Source: Anaerotignum lactatifermentans (GTDB taxonomy: Bacteria; Bacillota; Clostridia; Lachnospirales; Anaerotignaceae). From it: a stretch of DNA of 64,000 bases. Every line of letters starts with the position of its first letter. The stretch's first letter is position 1. Below, piece after piece: positions 51,883-60,201 of this stretch. The notes below the pieces were generated by a model. The model searched no databases. It worked only from the letters and a program-made list of their open reading frames with translations, and was not told the DNA's origin. The DNA is taken from assembly GCF_016902535.1 (NCBI RefSeq), contig NZ_JACSNY010000002.1, positions 124,001 through 188,000 of the forward strand, read 5' to 3'. The translations under genes and the position numbers were made by a program.

Positions 51883-52371
51883 TCAGGCTTCATTTTGTCT
51901 AGGATAGACCATATTTTCTTCCTTGATCTGTTCCAGTACTTCTTCCAGAAATTTTTTACATTCGATTTTTGTGATTTCCAGATTATGATCCAGATAGTTT
52001 CCGCACATTTCAGGTTTTGCTGCTGGAATCTCTCCGGAAAAATTCGCCATGAAATCATAGGATTCTCTGATAATATCTTTTACATCCTGGGATTCCAGGT
52101 CTCCCTTAAAAATCACATACATGCCGGTACGGCATCCCATAGGACCTACATAAATGGTTTTTTCGGCCCATTCGGTATGGCCGCGGAAAAAGGTTGCCAT
52201 CAGATGTTCAATAGTATGCATCACAGAAGTATCCATGACCATTTCTCTATTGGGTTCTTTCATGCGGACATCGAATGTTGTTACGATCTCACTGCCGATG
52301 GTGTCTTTTCTGGAAACATAGATTCCTCTCAGCAGCTTGTTATGATCTATGCCAAAGCTGGTTACGTCCAT
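51883..52371 (-). CDS. luxS: S-ribosylhomocysteine lyase (LuxS)
   Basis: The 162-residue metalloenzyme splits S-ribosylhomocysteine to homocysteine and DPD, the precursor of AI-2. Metal ligands are H52 and H56 in HTIEH, with C123 in the C-terminal MCGNYLDH motif; E55 is the catalytic Glu and C80 lies in GPMGCRTG. The sequence is complete. The ATG at 52371 has GGAGAGGAG upstream. It is a single gene, part of SAM recycling; no lsr or pfs lies nearby. Confidence 0.97.
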   Translation of the reverse strand: MDVTSFGIDHNKLLRGIYVSRKDTIGSEIVTTFDVRMKEPNREMVMDTSVMHTIEHLMATFFRGHTEWAEKTIYVGPMGCRTGMYVIFKGDLESQDVKDIIRESYDFMANFSGEIPAAKPEMCGNYLDHNLEITKIECKKFLEEVLEQIKEENMVYPRQNEA

Positions 52372-52517
52372 ATTGTTTCTCCTCTCCAAATTTGATCTTT
52401 TCCTATTCTACCTTCTTTTTCCCCATAATTCAATACATAACATACAACCCATTGCAAAAAACGGCATGACCGTATATAATGTATTAAAATCTACACATAA
52501 GAAAGAAGGCGTGACCT

Positions 52518-53075
52518 ATGTCAAAAACATTGACACGAGAGGAAGCTTGGGAATTATTAAAGGAATACAACAAAGAGCCCTTTCATCTGCAGCATGGCGA
52601 AACAGTAGAAGGTGTAATGCGCTATTTCGCAAAAGAGCTTGGATATGGTGATGATGCGGAATTCTGGGCAGTTGTAGGTCTTCTGCACGATCTGGATTTT
52701 GAGAAATATCCGGAAGAACACTGCATTAAATGCCAGGAAATCATGAAAGCGCTGGATCTGGATGAAAAACTGATTCATGCTGTTGCCAGCCATGGCTATG
52801 GTATTTGCTGTGATGTAGAGCCGGTCCATGAAATGGAAAAAGTGCTTTTTGCCACAGATGAATTGACAGGGCTGATCGGCGCCGCCGCTTTGATGCGTCC
52901 TTCCAAAAGCGTACAGGATATGGAACTGAAATCTCTGAAGAAGAAATTTAAAGACAAATCCTTTGCTGCCGGTTGTGACCGTGATACGATCCGCAGAGGT
53001 GCGGAACAGCTGGGCTGGGAACTGGATACCCTGCTGGAAAAAACATTGGCGGCTATGAAAACCTTTTATCAGTAA
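52518..53075 (+). CDS. HD-domain hydrolase
   Basis: The 185-residue protein has the HD phosphohydrolase arrangement: H26 (FHLQHGETV), H57-D58 (VGLLHDLDFE), H-rich CIKCQ region and VASHGYGIC, then D in FATDELTGLI. It probably cleaves a small phosphate or nucleotide ester; the family is common in clostridia as 'HDIG/HD hydrolase' without known substrate. It is monocistronic, with a strong terminator after. Confidence 0.85.
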   Translation: MSKTLTREEAWELLKEYNKEPFHLQHGETVEGVMRYFAKELGYGDDAEFWAVVGLLHDLDFEKYPEEHCIKCQEIMKALDLDEKLIHAVASHGYGICCDVEPVHEMEKVLFATDELTGLIGAAALMRPSKSVQDMELKSLKKKFKDKSFAAGCDRDTIRRGAEQLGWELDTLLEKTLAAMKTFYQ

Positions 53076-53081
53076 TTACAT

Positions 53082-53132
53082 AAAAAAACAGGCGTGGAAC
53101 TCCTGACAGAGTCTTACGCCTGTTTTTTTATA
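53082..53132. terminator. Bidirectional terminator between the HD gene and hom
   Basis: AACAGGCGT (53087-53095) pairs with ACGCCTGTT (53116-53124), with A7 before and T7 after, so both convergent genes can use it. Confidence 0.88.
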
Positions 53133-53138
53133 TAAGAA

Positions 53139-54431
53139 TCATTCTGCGGAATAAACACGGATTACAGAAGAAATCTCCTGTACCATGGACATGGCGGCAA
53201 TGACAGTAATAGAATCCATGAACTGGCGTTCCTCTACATTGTGCGTTACAATAACAACCTCAGCCATATCCCCTTCTTTTGTCTTTTGCAGCAGTTTGGA
53301 AATGCTTACATTGTTGCTGCCAAACAGTCCGGCCAGCACTGCCAGTGTACCGGCTCTGTCTTCCAGTTTCATACGGATGTAGTAGCTGCTGCGAGTGTTT
53401 TTCATTTCCTTGATAGGAATGCGTTTATAGCAGGAGCAGCCAATGCGTCCAGTACACTGGAAACGCATATTTCTGGCAATATCCATGATGTCGCCTACGA
53501 CGGCGGAACCTGTGGGCAGTGAGCCCGCGCCGCGTCCATAGAACATGGTATCCCCTACGGCATCACCATGAACAAAGACTGCGTTAAAGGAATCTTTAAC
53601 CGATGCCAGAGGATGATCGATGGGGATCATGGTTGGATGTACCTTAACCTCAATTCCGTCCTCCGTATTTTTGGCGATTCCCAGCAGTTTGATCTCACAG
53701 CCCAGTTCGTGGGCATAGCGGATATCTTTTGCTGTTACTTTGGAAATGCCTTCTGTATATACATCATCGAATGTTACAGGAGTATGGAAAGCGATGGACG
53801 CCAGAATTGCCAGCTTGCGGCCTGCGTCATAGCCTTCGATGTCCGCTGTAGGATCTGCTTCCGCGTAGCCCAGATCTGTGGCCAACTGCAAGGCATCGGC
53901 GAATTCCATGCCCTCCTCTGTCATTTTAGTCAGAATAAAGTTGGTTGTACCATTGATAATTCCCATGACCTCGGAAATATCGTTGCCGACCAGGCACTGT
54001 TTCAAAGGCCGGATAATGGGAATACCGCCTGCTACCGCCGCCTCGAACAGCAGATCACATCCGTGGATCTTAGCTTCATCCAATAACTCATGGCCATGTG
54101 TTGCCATCAGATCTTTGTTGGCAGTTACAACGTGTTTGCCCTTTTCCAAGGCTTCTTTAATATAGGTTCTGGCCGGTTCCAGTCCGCCCATGACCTCTAC
54201 CACAATATCAATACTGTCATCATTGATAATGTCGCTCCACTGATCGGTGAGTTTTTCCGCGGGAACTGTATTTTCATATTTCTTTTTGTTCCGCACCAGA
54301 ACTTTTGCGATATCTAAAACACAGCCGATTTTATCGGGCATATTCACTTTCTGTCTTTCTATGATTTCATAAACGCCGCTGCCGACTGTACCCATTCCCA
54401 ATAAAGCGATCTTCTTCACACTGTCTTCCAT
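53139..54431 (-). CDS. hom: Homoserine dehydrogenase with C-terminal ACT domain
   Basis: The 430-residue enzyme reduces aspartate semialdehyde to homoserine for Met and Thr synthesis. It has the Rossmann motif IALLGMGTVGSGVYE, VVEVMGGLEPA, VTANKDLMA with catalytic-site Lys, and LGYAEADPTADIEGYDAGRK. The ACT domain near 350-425 (YIRMKLEDRAGTLAVLAGLF) implies feedback by threonine. The ATG at 54431 has GGAGGAG upstream; the upstream 10 codons lack a site. No thrB or thrC adjoins. Confidence 0.96.
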   Translation of the reverse strand: MEDSVKKIALLGMGTVGSGVYEIIERQKVNMPDKIGCVLDIAKVLVRNKKKYENTVPAEKLTDQWSDIINDDSIDIVVEVMGGLEPARTYIKEALEKGKHVVTANKDLMATHGHELLDEAKIHGCDLLFEAAVAGGIPIIRPLKQCLVGNDISEVMGIINGTTNFILTKMTEEGMEFADALQLATDLGYAEADPTADIEGYDAGRKLAILASIAFHTPVTFDDVYTEGISKVTAKDIRYAHELGCEIKLLGIAKNTEDGIEVKVHPTMIPIDHPLASVKDSFNAVFVHGDAVGDTMFYGRGAGSLPTGSAVVGDIMDIARNMRFQCTGRIGCSCYKRIPIKEMKNTRSSYYIRMKLEDRAGTLAVLAGLFGSNNVSISKLLQKTKEGDMAEVVIVTHNVEERQFMDSITVIAAMSMVQEISSVIRVYSAE

Positions 54432-54484
54432 TGACTCTCCTCCAAACATGTTTTTTATCAATATCCTTTGATTGTGATATTAAG

Positions 54485-54512
54485 ATTTTAGCACGAAAAA
54501 AGCCAATGTCAA
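54485..54512 (-). promoter_or_regulatory. SigA promoter of hom
   Basis: On the minus strand: TTGACA (54512-54507), 16 bases, TAAAAT (54490-54485). The leader of about 50 bases is too short for a T-box. Confidence 0.75.
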
Positions 54513-54681
54513 CAGATTTTGTCTTTTTTTCAGAAACATTTTTCCACCTGTCAGAAACATGCTGGTTTTTCCTTTGCTTTTTGTACAAAATTCTGAATTT
54601 ATTTTTGTACATAAGCAACATATTTTTATTGAATGAAAGAAAGTAAATGCATTTGTTATTTTGTCGGAGAAGGAGAAGGAT

Positions 54682-54963
54682 TCAGATGGAATTGGAAAGC
54701 GAAGATGGATTATTTTCGTTCAAATGCTGTCTGCCTTCGTGATCCATGGTATAGTTTTCGTGATAAATCAACTGAGAAACCGGAACGATTTCATAGCCTT
54801 TTTCCTTCAAGCCTTTAAGAATGGTATCCAGTGCTTCCGGTGTATATTTTGCATCATTGTGAAACAATATGATCGACCCATTGGATAAGTGCTTATGAGA
54901 CAGGACCTGATTGATCTCTGACTGAACGCCGTGTTCCTGCCAGTCCAAGCTGTCAATATTAGA
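54682..54963 (-). pseudogene. 3' fragment of a polysaccharide deacetylase gene cut at the prophage boundary
   Basis: The last ~94 codons of a NodB-type polysaccharide deacetylase: NIDSLDWQEHGVQSEINQVL, NGSIILFHNDAKYTPEALDTILKGLKEKGYEIVPVSQLIY and a normal-looking tail. The N-terminal catalytic region with the DD and HxxxH motifs is missing. Upstream the homology stops at about 54960 and the frame closes at a TAA (54976-54978), just before the first prophage gene. There is no ribosome site or start fit for the fragment. The simplest reading is that the element on the right is inserted in this gene; the 5' part should lie beyond the window. Confidence 0.75.
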
Positions 54964-55000
54964 TACAAAAAATACTTATACTATTCCTTGCATTTTATAC
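54950..55000. other. Putative prophage attachment junction
   Basis: Host deacetylase coding sequence ends about 54955-54965 and phage late-gene sequence begins by 55000. The second att copy lies outside the window, so the core cannot be delimited. The stretch from GCTGTCAATATT at 54949 onward is the candidate. Confidence 0.5.
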
Positions 55001-58000
55001 TTACCAATACCAGTAACTCTTTGCCACACCAAATGCCTCATACAGCTTTCTCCTGTCTGCGCTGCTCATTCCCGGAGTAAACTGCTTGATGGTATTGATC
55101 TGCTTTGTATTCTTTTCATAGCTGTTGTCTGTCTCCCAACTCAACTTTTTTAATTGAAGAGAAAGCCGCTCAAAATCATCAACAGAAAGCACACCTCCGC
55201 TAGTTTCCCATTTTTTGGTTAGTTTAGTAGCTTTTGAGCAGAAACGCTCGAACAATTCATTTTTTATCTTCTGATCTAAAGAGGTGCTGTTAATATAATC
55301 ATAAATTTCATTGTTTTTTCGCTGTTCCTTTGCGGAATCAGAAAATAAATCTATTCTGTTTCTATAGCTTTCTTCTATACTTTGAATCTTCATTTGAATT
55401 TTCGCAGCGTCATTATATGATAGACCTTTGTTTTTCAGGAAATTGTATTCTTCCCATTCTTCTGTACTGCTCAAGATTTCATGTGAATAAAAAAATTCTG
55501 ATTCATCCCGTGAAAGTCTTTGTGACATCAGCGTTTCATATTTTTCCTTTTTGCTGTCAATGCTTTTGAGGCTGTTATATACCTCCATATATTTTTTTGC
55601 GCTGGTTCCGTACAATTCATTCATTCTTATCTGTTCTTTTGTTTTATTAACAGACAGTCCTTTAAATCCGTTTTCAATGTATTCTCTGCCTTCCGGAAGC
55701 GCCCATTTCCCAAAAATTCCCGCCTGTACCCAAGCAAGAGGATCTTCCTGGTCTACTGCGAATTGCAGCTTATCTCCCTTCTTCCCAGAACTATAACTTC
55801 CTCCTTCCTGCATTGTTTTCAATCCATCCAAAGATTTCCTGATCTGGCCGCCGCCAGCTGGCGGAAGAAGGTAAAGCAGAGAAGAAGTTACTTCCTTTAA
55901 TGTTTTATCTCTGGCAGAGGCGGAAGAGGCATCTCCTCTTTTCACATCTGCCCATGCTCCGGCAATCTCCGGAATATCCATACCTGCGCTGGACAATGGA
56001 ATACGGCCGCCGTCAAAAAACAGACCGCCAATAAAAGGCATCTGCTCACCTGTCCTTGTCAACAGTTCTTCCACAGCTTGTGATCCGCCCAGCTCCTCCG
56101 TTTCTTCAAAAGGCACAAATCCGTTTCCGCTGGCCAGATCGGAAAGAATGTCCAATGTATTCCGCATCCGTTCTCCCGTAAAGTCCCCGACTGTTTCATT
56201 GACAAATCCCCACGGGTCAAGTGCGGATCTTCTGCCGGTGATCTTTTCATACACATCATTATATAGGTAGGAACCAATCACAATTTGTGCGTATGAGTTC
56301 ATTATTTTGCGTATATTTCCATTTTGTTCCTTTGGAATATCCTTCAGCAGAAAATCAAGCTGGTTGTTCACCTCAAGCTGGAACATAGTCAAAGGCTTTG
56401 CCATTTTACTGGAAAAAATGGTTGGCATGGCACCTTTGCTTCTCCCGGCAAAAAGATTTCTGGCGAAATTATCCGCCGCCAAAACGGCTTCTTTTTCCTC
56501 CATGCCTTTTCCCAGCAGATCATAATACTTTGCCCGCCATACGGCCTGAGTGCTGAACTTGTCCGCAATCTCCATAGGTTTGCTGATAAAATCGGAAAAT
56601 TTCTGTACTCCTGTCCGGTATAACCGTTCCTGCCCTTCTCTTGTAGCAAGAAAGGCGCTTTTTCTGGTTAGATCATCCATGCCGTCTTTGCCCATGTAGA
56701 TCAGGGCCTCTTCCAGCCCTTTCACGGCGTTTTTCTTTGATGTTGTCGCCATACCCTGTGTAATGGGAATAAAGTTCGTCAGAGCAGACCCAATGTTGCC
56801 GCCGACCATGTTCGCCGCTACTTTGTTCTCGATGGTATTCATGGCCTTGTACACTTTACGGGAGAAAAAGTTATTCTCCCAAAACCTGTCCAGGGGATGC
56901 TTTTTCCCTGCCAGCAGGTCCGTATACATACGGATATTGTTTACATAGTTCTGCAGGGAGTGTCCCTTTACCTTTTCATACTCAGCGTCAATTTTTATCT
57001 GCTTTTCCAATTCGTCCAGATCATCCCTTGCCCGGATTTTATTTACTTCTTCTTTCACGCCTTCCGGAGACAGCTGATAACGCATATTGTCCTCATATGC
57101 CCGCAGCTTCTGAATATCGTCTGTATGGTATACCACATCCCCGATATCATCCAAGTATTTTTCCAGAGCGCGCAGCGCGTCATAATCCGTAGATGTACCC
57201 TCTCTGGAAAGCAGGTTTCCGGACCATTTCTTCCCCGGCTTGAAGGTTTCCGTCCTTCCGGCAATATCCATGGGCAGTTCTTTTGATTCAAAATCAAATC
57301 CTAATCTCTGCAATGCTTTTCCCATGGGATCTGATGCGTCATCAAAAAACATATGAGGGAAATATCCATCAATATATCCCACCGGATCATAACCGTTTCT
57401 AAGCAAAGTTTCATTGATTTTTGGATGGATCTCTTTGTAGATCTGCTGAATTTCCGCAATGGCCGTATTGATTTTTTCCTTTTGCTTTGCGTTCAGGAGC
57501 TTTTCCGCATTGGCAAGCATATCTTCCAAAGCCTTTTTCTCTTCCAGTTCACCTTTTTTCAGCATCTTTTTCCCCTGAAGCTGCTGTAAACGGTATCGGT
57601 TCTCTCCTAAAAACTGCACCATGCCGCTTTCGCTCAATTTGATAGAGGAATCTCCCACCGGAACGGTGTATCTCTTTTTGGTGTCAATGCCCAGTTTTTT
57701 GATGCGCTCTGCGGTGTCACGAATAAAAAGCTGTTTGTCCCGTTCATTGGTATGGATAGGCTCAAAAAGCTGCTTTTTGATTCTTTCCGCCGTCTCTTTA
57801 TCCGGGGCCACCTGATCCAGAATCCTTTCCTGTGTTTCCCGTGCCATTTTCCAATTGTTTCGGTCTTTCCATCCGGCCTTTTGGTTGGTTCTGATATCCA
57901 GATTTCCGGTCATAGTTTCGACATTTTCCCGGATCGCCGCCTTTCTGCTTTTTTTGTATTGTGTAATGGTTTTTTGCGCCTGACGGTAGGGCTTTTCTGT

Positions 58001-60187
58001 CTCATATGCCTTCAACAGATTTTCTGTATCAAAACCGGGAAGATTCTTTACGGTATCCTCACTGATCTCACCTGCCAGCATTTTCTGTAAAATGGCTTGT
58101 TCTCCCTCCGTCAAAACATTTTTAGCTTGAAATTTTTCATATGCTTTTTTCGTTTGATAGCGCTGTTTGTATATTTCCTGAATCTGCTGATAGTTTAAAT
58201 CTTCTGGTGGCATTTCCATAATCTCACGCAGCTTTCTCGTTTTTCGCTCCGCGTCGAACTGATTCAGTTTCTGGAATCCTCCTACGGCCCTGTCAAGGAT
58301 TTCATCAAATTCCTGCCGGAGCAGAAGCTCCCCTTCTTTGTCCAAGGCATCTTTTAAAGGTGTTTTCCGTTCTTTCATATTCTCGGCCACATTTACCATC
58401 TGCTGGAGCTGATCTGCCGGGTGTGTAATGTCTTTGGAAAAATACTGTGGGAATCTTTCTGCCAGTTCGCCATACAGCGTATCAATGGGTGTATGTTTCC
58501 CGTTGGTGTCAATGGCGCCGATTTTGCCCATGGTACTTTGACGGAATTTACCGTAGTCCGCGATATTGGCGGCATCTTCCTTGCTGATGGAAACCTTTGT
58601 TTTCCGCAGAATATCCCTGATTTCCTTATCAATATCGCCTTCGTTGGAAATTTCCCCCAGATTTAAAAGCTGACGGTAAAGGTTTTCTCTTGTCTCCTGT
58701 GAGAGAGTTCCGGTCCTTCGTACTTCTGTCATAGCCTCCTCAATGGCCTTTTTGGCTGTGGCTCTGTTTTCCTTCCCGCTGTAAGAAAGAAGGCTGGAAA
58801 GCTCTTTTTTTAATTCAGACTTTAAGCTCTGTTCGGCCTGTGTTCCCTTTGCGGAAGGCTTTACCAACTGTTTCTCCAGTTCTTTTTGCCGCTGGTCCAC
58901 CTGCCTGATAAAGTCATAAGCCGCTTCTTCCCCGTCTTTTTCAAAAATCTCTCTGTATCTGGCGTTCAAATAATCGCCGTCCCGCAGTTGACGATATTCT
59001 TCCTCTGGCGTCAAACTTTTCTGGATGTTCCCGCCGGCTTTTTTCGCCGTTTCCATTTCCTCTTCAATTTCTTTCAAACGGTCACTGGCCTTTCTGCCAA
59101 ACTCATGGGCGGCGTCCAGGCCGTCTTTCTCCATAATCTCCCCAAATTGCTTTGTCAAATAATCTGGGTCTTTCAGCATACGATATTCTTCTTCCAGACT
59201 AAGATCCTTGACCGCTTTTGTTGCCGCCTGCGCCGCTTTAGATTTTTTCGCTCTTCCGGCAATCGCTTTTCCGCCTTCACCCAAAATGCCAAAGCCCGCG
59301 TTAAATACAAGATCCATAAAAGCCTGACTCTTCATATCCTGTATGATTTCTTCCCGGCTCTTGCCCTCTGCCATGCCTTCCGCGACCACAAGAGGCTGCA
59401 TAGCGGCCGTATCTACCGCCTGCTGTGCCAACACGCCGGAACCAAACCTTGTCAAAGCGTTTTTCCCTGCCGCGTCCATTACTTTCTGCATTCCTGGCAC
59501 CTGCTTTGCCAGAGCCGGAAGCGCCGCCTCACCGATTCCCCCTACAAGGGTGTACATACCGGCCTGTTTCGCCAACTCCCCGGCCATCTGTCCACCGGAA
59601 TAGTAGCCGCTCTGGGCCGCTTTAGCCTGTTCCAGCTGACTCTCCAGCTTTTTGTTTTGTTCTGTCAGCAGAGCACTCCTTTTGGCGGCAAAGTCCTTTA
59701 AGGCGCTCATCTCATCCCAAAAACCGGATGCGAAAGCCCCGCTCTTTGTCTGGGCCTGCAGCTTTGTCTGAAGCTCCGAAACTTTCTGGTATGTATCCAT
59801 GTCGGGATTGCTTTTTATCACCTTCGCGAGGCTTTTTTTCCCTTGAGAAATCAGTTTGCTTTTTGTTTTATCGTCTGTGTCGGTGTCATTTGCCACATAT
59901 TCGTATTTCGTGAGGATCTCTCTGGGAGAGAGGTCTTTGTCATCCTTTTCATACAGTGCCTTTTTCACGTTGACTGTGTTCTGTAATTTTGGCGTAGACG
60001 CCGTTGCAGGGCCGTAGGGAATGGAGTCATATTCCTTCTTTGTGGTAACATTTTTCAAAACAGGTACAGACGCTTTCGCAGGACCGGCAGAGACCGAAGT
60101 CTCTGCCTTGGTTGTTCCAACTTTTTTTGCTGGAATTGGTGAAAATTCTCCTCTTAAAAGTTCTTCTGCGCTTTTATACTTTGCCAT
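55001..60187 (-). CDS. Giant phage protein, 1728 residues, probable virion/ejection protein
   Basis: I do not recognise a full-length family. Residues 33-72 hold two short repeats (GPAKASVPVLKN, GPATASTPKLQN), like docking peptides. About 210-320 is Gly/Ala-rich and amphipathic (GGQMAGELAKQAGMYTLVGGIGEAALPALAKQ), possibly membrane-interacting. Residues 330-950 are highly charged helical segments (EEEYRMLKDPDYL and EEEYRQLRDGDYL repeats). A region around 1250-1380 (ADNFARNLFAGRSKGAMPTI, MAKPLTMFQLEVNNQLDFL) looks like a large polyvalent-protein (LPD) domain. No enzyme motif is obvious. CGGAGGG precedes the ATG. It is the last gene before the host junction. Confidence 0.75.
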   Translation of the reverse strand: MAKYKSAEELLRGEFSPIPAKKVGTTKAETSVSAGPAKASVPVLKNVTTKKEYDSIPYGPATASTPKLQNTVNVKKALYEKDDKDLSPREILTKYEYVANDTDTDDKTKSKLISQGKKSLAKVIKSNPDMDTYQKVSELQTKLQAQTKSGAFASGFWDEMSALKDFAAKRSALLTEQNKKLESQLEQAKAAQSGYYSGGQMAGELAKQAGMYTLVGGIGEAALPALAKQVPGMQKVMDAAGKNALTRFGSGVLAQQAVDTAAMQPLVVAEGMAEGKSREEIIQDMKSQAFMDLVFNAGFGILGEGGKAIAGRAKKSKAAQAATKAVKDLSLEEEYRMLKDPDYLTKQFGEIMEKDGLDAAHEFGRKASDRLKEIEEEMETAKKAGGNIQKSLTPEEEYRQLRDGDYLNARYREIFEKDGEEAAYDFIRQVDQRQKELEKQLVKPSAKGTQAEQSLKSELKKELSSLLSYSGKENRATAKKAIEEAMTEVRRTGTLSQETRENLYRQLLNLGEISNEGDIDKEIRDILRKTKVSISKEDAANIADYGKFRQSTMGKIGAIDTNGKHTPIDTLYGELAERFPQYFSKDITHPADQLQQMVNVAENMKERKTPLKDALDKEGELLLRQEFDEILDRAVGGFQKLNQFDAERKTRKLREIMEMPPEDLNYQQIQEIYKQRYQTKKAYEKFQAKNVLTEGEQAILQKMLAGEISEDTVKNLPGFDTENLLKAYETEKPYRQAQKTITQYKKSRKAAIRENVETMTGNLDIRTNQKAGWKDRNNWKMARETQERILDQVAPDKETAERIKKQLFEPIHTNERDKQLFIRDTAERIKKLGIDTKKRYTVPVGDSSIKLSESGMVQFLGENRYRLQQLQGKKMLKKGELEEKKALEDMLANAEKLLNAKQKEKINTAIAEIQQIYKEIHPKINETLLRNGYDPVGYIDGYFPHMFFDDASDPMGKALQRLGFDFESKELPMDIAGRTETFKPGKKWSGNLLSREGTSTDYDALRALEKYLDDIGDVVYHTDDIQKLRAYEDNMRYQLSPEGVKEEVNKIRARDDLDELEKQIKIDAEYEKVKGHSLQNYVNNIRMYTDLLAGKKHPLDRFWENNFFSRKVYKAMNTIENKVAANMVGGNIGSALTNFIPITQGMATTSKKNAVKGLEEALIYMGKDGMDDLTRKSAFLATREGQERLYRTGVQKFSDFISKPMEIADKFSTQAVWRAKYYDLLGKGMEEKEAVLAADNFARNLFAGRSKGAMPTIFSSKMAKPLTMFQLEVNNQLDFLLKDIPKEQNGNIRKIMNSYAQIVIGSYLYNDVYEKITGRRSALDPWGFVNETVGDFTGERMRNTLDILSDLASGNGFVPFEETEELGGSQAVEELLTRTGEQMPFIGGLFFDGGRIPLSSAGMDIPEIAGAWADVKRGDASSASARDKTLKEVTSSLLYLLPPAGGGQIRKSLDGLKTMQEGGSYSSGKKGDKLQFAVDQEDPLAWVQAGIFGKWALPEGREYIENGFKGLSVNKTKEQIRMNELYGTSAKKYMEVYNSLKSIDSKKEKYETLMSQRLSRDESEFFYSHEILSSTEEWEEYNFLKNKGLSYNDAAKIQMKIQSIEESYRNRIDLFSDSAKEQRKNNEIYDYINSTSLDQKIKNELFERFCSKATKLTKKWETSGGVLSVDDFERLSLQLKKLSWETDNSYEKNTKQINTIKQFTPGMSSADRRKLYEAFGVAKSYWYW

Positions 60188-60201
60188 TTTACCACCCTCC
60201 G

